Below are positions 22,516 to 23,226 of a DNA stretch of 23,226 nucleotides, one piece after another. The stretch spans positions 1 to 23,226 of the forward strand of contig CALBOT010000149.1 of the NCBI GenBank assembly GCA_937896695.1. The letters are read 5' to 3'. The stretch is from an uncultured Candidatus Nitrosopelagicus sp. (GTDB lineage Archaea; Thermoproteota; Nitrososphaeria; Nitrososphaerales; Nitrosopumilaceae). Position 1 is the first letter of the stretch. Every line of letters begins with the position of its first letter. Below the pieces are notes generated by a model, which was given only the letters and a program-made list of their open reading frames with translations, ran no database searches and was not told where the DNA came from. Made by a program: the position numbers and the translations under genes.

Positions 22516-22546
22516 AAATTTCTTATCCCAGTTAAATATAATATCA
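22516..22546. promoter_or_regulatory. Divergent promoter between egtD and the ABC ATPase gene
   Basis: Only 31 nt separate the two starts. TATATTTAAC (minus strand, 22531-22540) is about 22 nt before the egtD ATG, and an ATAAATTT (22514-22521) is about 28 nt before the plus-strand ATG. The core promoters overlap head to head, so the two transcripts probably compete or share control. Confidence 0.45.
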
Positions 22547-23226
22547 ATGATGGCAGAAATACTCAAAATTGAAAATCTAACCAAAAAATTTCAGAAGAAG
22601 AACTTTTTTTCATCAAATTCAAAAGAAGTCGTCGCAGCAGATGCTGTGAATTTTTCTCTGAAAAAGGGAGAGATTTTAGCTATTGCCGGACAATCAGGTT
22701 CAGGAAAATCAACTATTGCAAAATTAATTTTAAGAGCCATAGAACCAGACTCGGGAAAAATTTTTCATAATGAAAAAGAGATTAAAAATAATTCAGATGA
22801 ATTAAAAAAATTTCGAATGAAATGTCAAATGATTTACCAAGATCCATATGATTCAATAAATCCAAGAATGACAATTTCAGATATAGTTAGCGAACCATTA
22901 GAAATTCATAATTTAGGTACAAAAAATGAACGTAAACAAAGAGTAATTGAAACATTACAAAGAGTAAAACTGGAACCTGCAGAAGAAATTTCCAAGAAAT
23001 ATCCACATATGTTGTCAGGGGGTCAAAGACAAAGAGTCGTAATTGCAAGAGCAATAGTAGTTAAACCTGAAATTATCATTGCCGACGAACCAGTTTCCAT
23101 GTTAGATGTTTCAATTCGTGCTGAAATTTTAGAATTAATGAAGGAAATTCAGAAAGAAAATAATATTTCCATGATATACATTACACATGATCTAGCTACG
23201 GCAAAACATTTTGCAGACAATATTTT
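22547..23226 (+). CDS. ABC transporter ATP-binding protein, OppF/DppF type (partial)
   Basis: The frame starts with two ATGs (22547, 22550) and runs off the right edge after about 226 codons without a stop. It has Walker A GQSGSGKS (48-55), Q-loop YQDPYDSINPRMT typical of oligopeptide/dipeptide ATPases, signature LSGGQRQR, Walker B IIIADEPVSMLD and the H-loop in ITHD. This is the OppF/DppF side of a peptide or nickel importer; permease and binding-protein genes would be expected beyond the window. Nothing is missing in the visible part. The cytosolic protein energises uptake at the membrane; the exact substrate cannot be told. Confidence 0.9.
   Translation, partial: MMAEILKIENLTKKFQKKNFFSSNSKEVVAADAVNFSLKKGEILAIAGQSGSGKSTIAKLILRAIEPDSGKIFHNEKEIKNNSDELKKFRMKCQMIYQDPYDSINPRMTISDIVSEPLEIHNLGTKNERKQRVIETLQRVKLEPAEEISKKYPHMLSGGQRQRVVIARAIVVKPEIIIADEPVSMLDVSIRAEILELMKEIQKENNISMIYITHDLATAKHFADNI

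Noticed and set aside
1..23226. Prophage, integrase, transposon or defence island
   Set aside because: No integrase, transposase, phage structural or restriction gene is visible; both tRNA genes are intact with no repeated 3' end that would mark an attachment site.

Overview
The window is AT-rich, densely coded archaeal DNA. It most resembles a marine ammonia-oxidising thaumarchaeon (Nitrosopumilus / Nitrosarchaeum type). The signs are TATA-like boxes about 20-30 nt ahead of start codons (leaderless mRNAs), few Shine-Dalgarno sites and those only inside operons, tRNA genes without an encoded CCA end, and a gene set that includes a pyruvoyl-dependent arginine decarboxylase, CbtA, a membrane-anchored cupredoxin, DUF47-PiT, tandem winged-helix regulators and ergothioneine genes. 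No ammonia-oxidation gene lies in the window, so the lineage is an inference from gene content and style.

Layout. 1-1100: the cobalt-transporter-like gene cbtA with a cut-off membrane-protein gene behind it, and tRNA-Val(CAC), all on the minus strand. 1178-2947: an M3-family oligoendopeptidase, followed by a striking GC-rich hairpin at 2959-3003. 3105-6190: a surface protein anchored at both ends, pyruvoyl arginine decarboxylase, an atypical peroxiredoxin, a CPBP-type membrane protease and a small membrane protein. 6270-6722: tRNA-Thr(UGU) and a C2H2 zinc-finger protein. 6818-9311: rlmN overlapping a blue-copper protein, then a four-helix membrane protein coupled to a two-domain winged-helix regulator. 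9455-11080: a DUF47 (PhoU-like) protein and a PiT phosphate transporter behind a promoter rich in inverted repeats. 11174-11586: two small unknown proteins.

12088-12327 (minus strand): a ferritin-like gene and a newly noticed 31-codon ORF. Each starts exactly 17 nt downstream of a near-identical 42-bp promoter/operator module (40 of 42 bases shared). 12468-14941 (plus strand): an apparent four-gene operon of an SbtA-like bicarbonate transporter, its PII-like partner SbtB, a thioredoxin-type arsenate reductase and an aquaporin. A 58-aa DUF1059 protein follows. 15169-19521 (minus strand): a MoxR ATPase - DUF58 - von Willebrand A (BatA-like) - Q/G-rich membrane protein operon in which all four genes share one reading frame. 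19641-22515: a CPAC-motif membrane protein, then egtB and egtD facing each other with a 4-nt overlap, a compact ergothioneine locus. From 22547: the start of an oligopeptide-type ABC ATPase running off the end.

The most interesting points are the duplicated promoter module with its small ORF, the hairpin RNA candidate, the mixed carbon/arsenic operon, and the same-frame MoxR operon with a possible CTG start.
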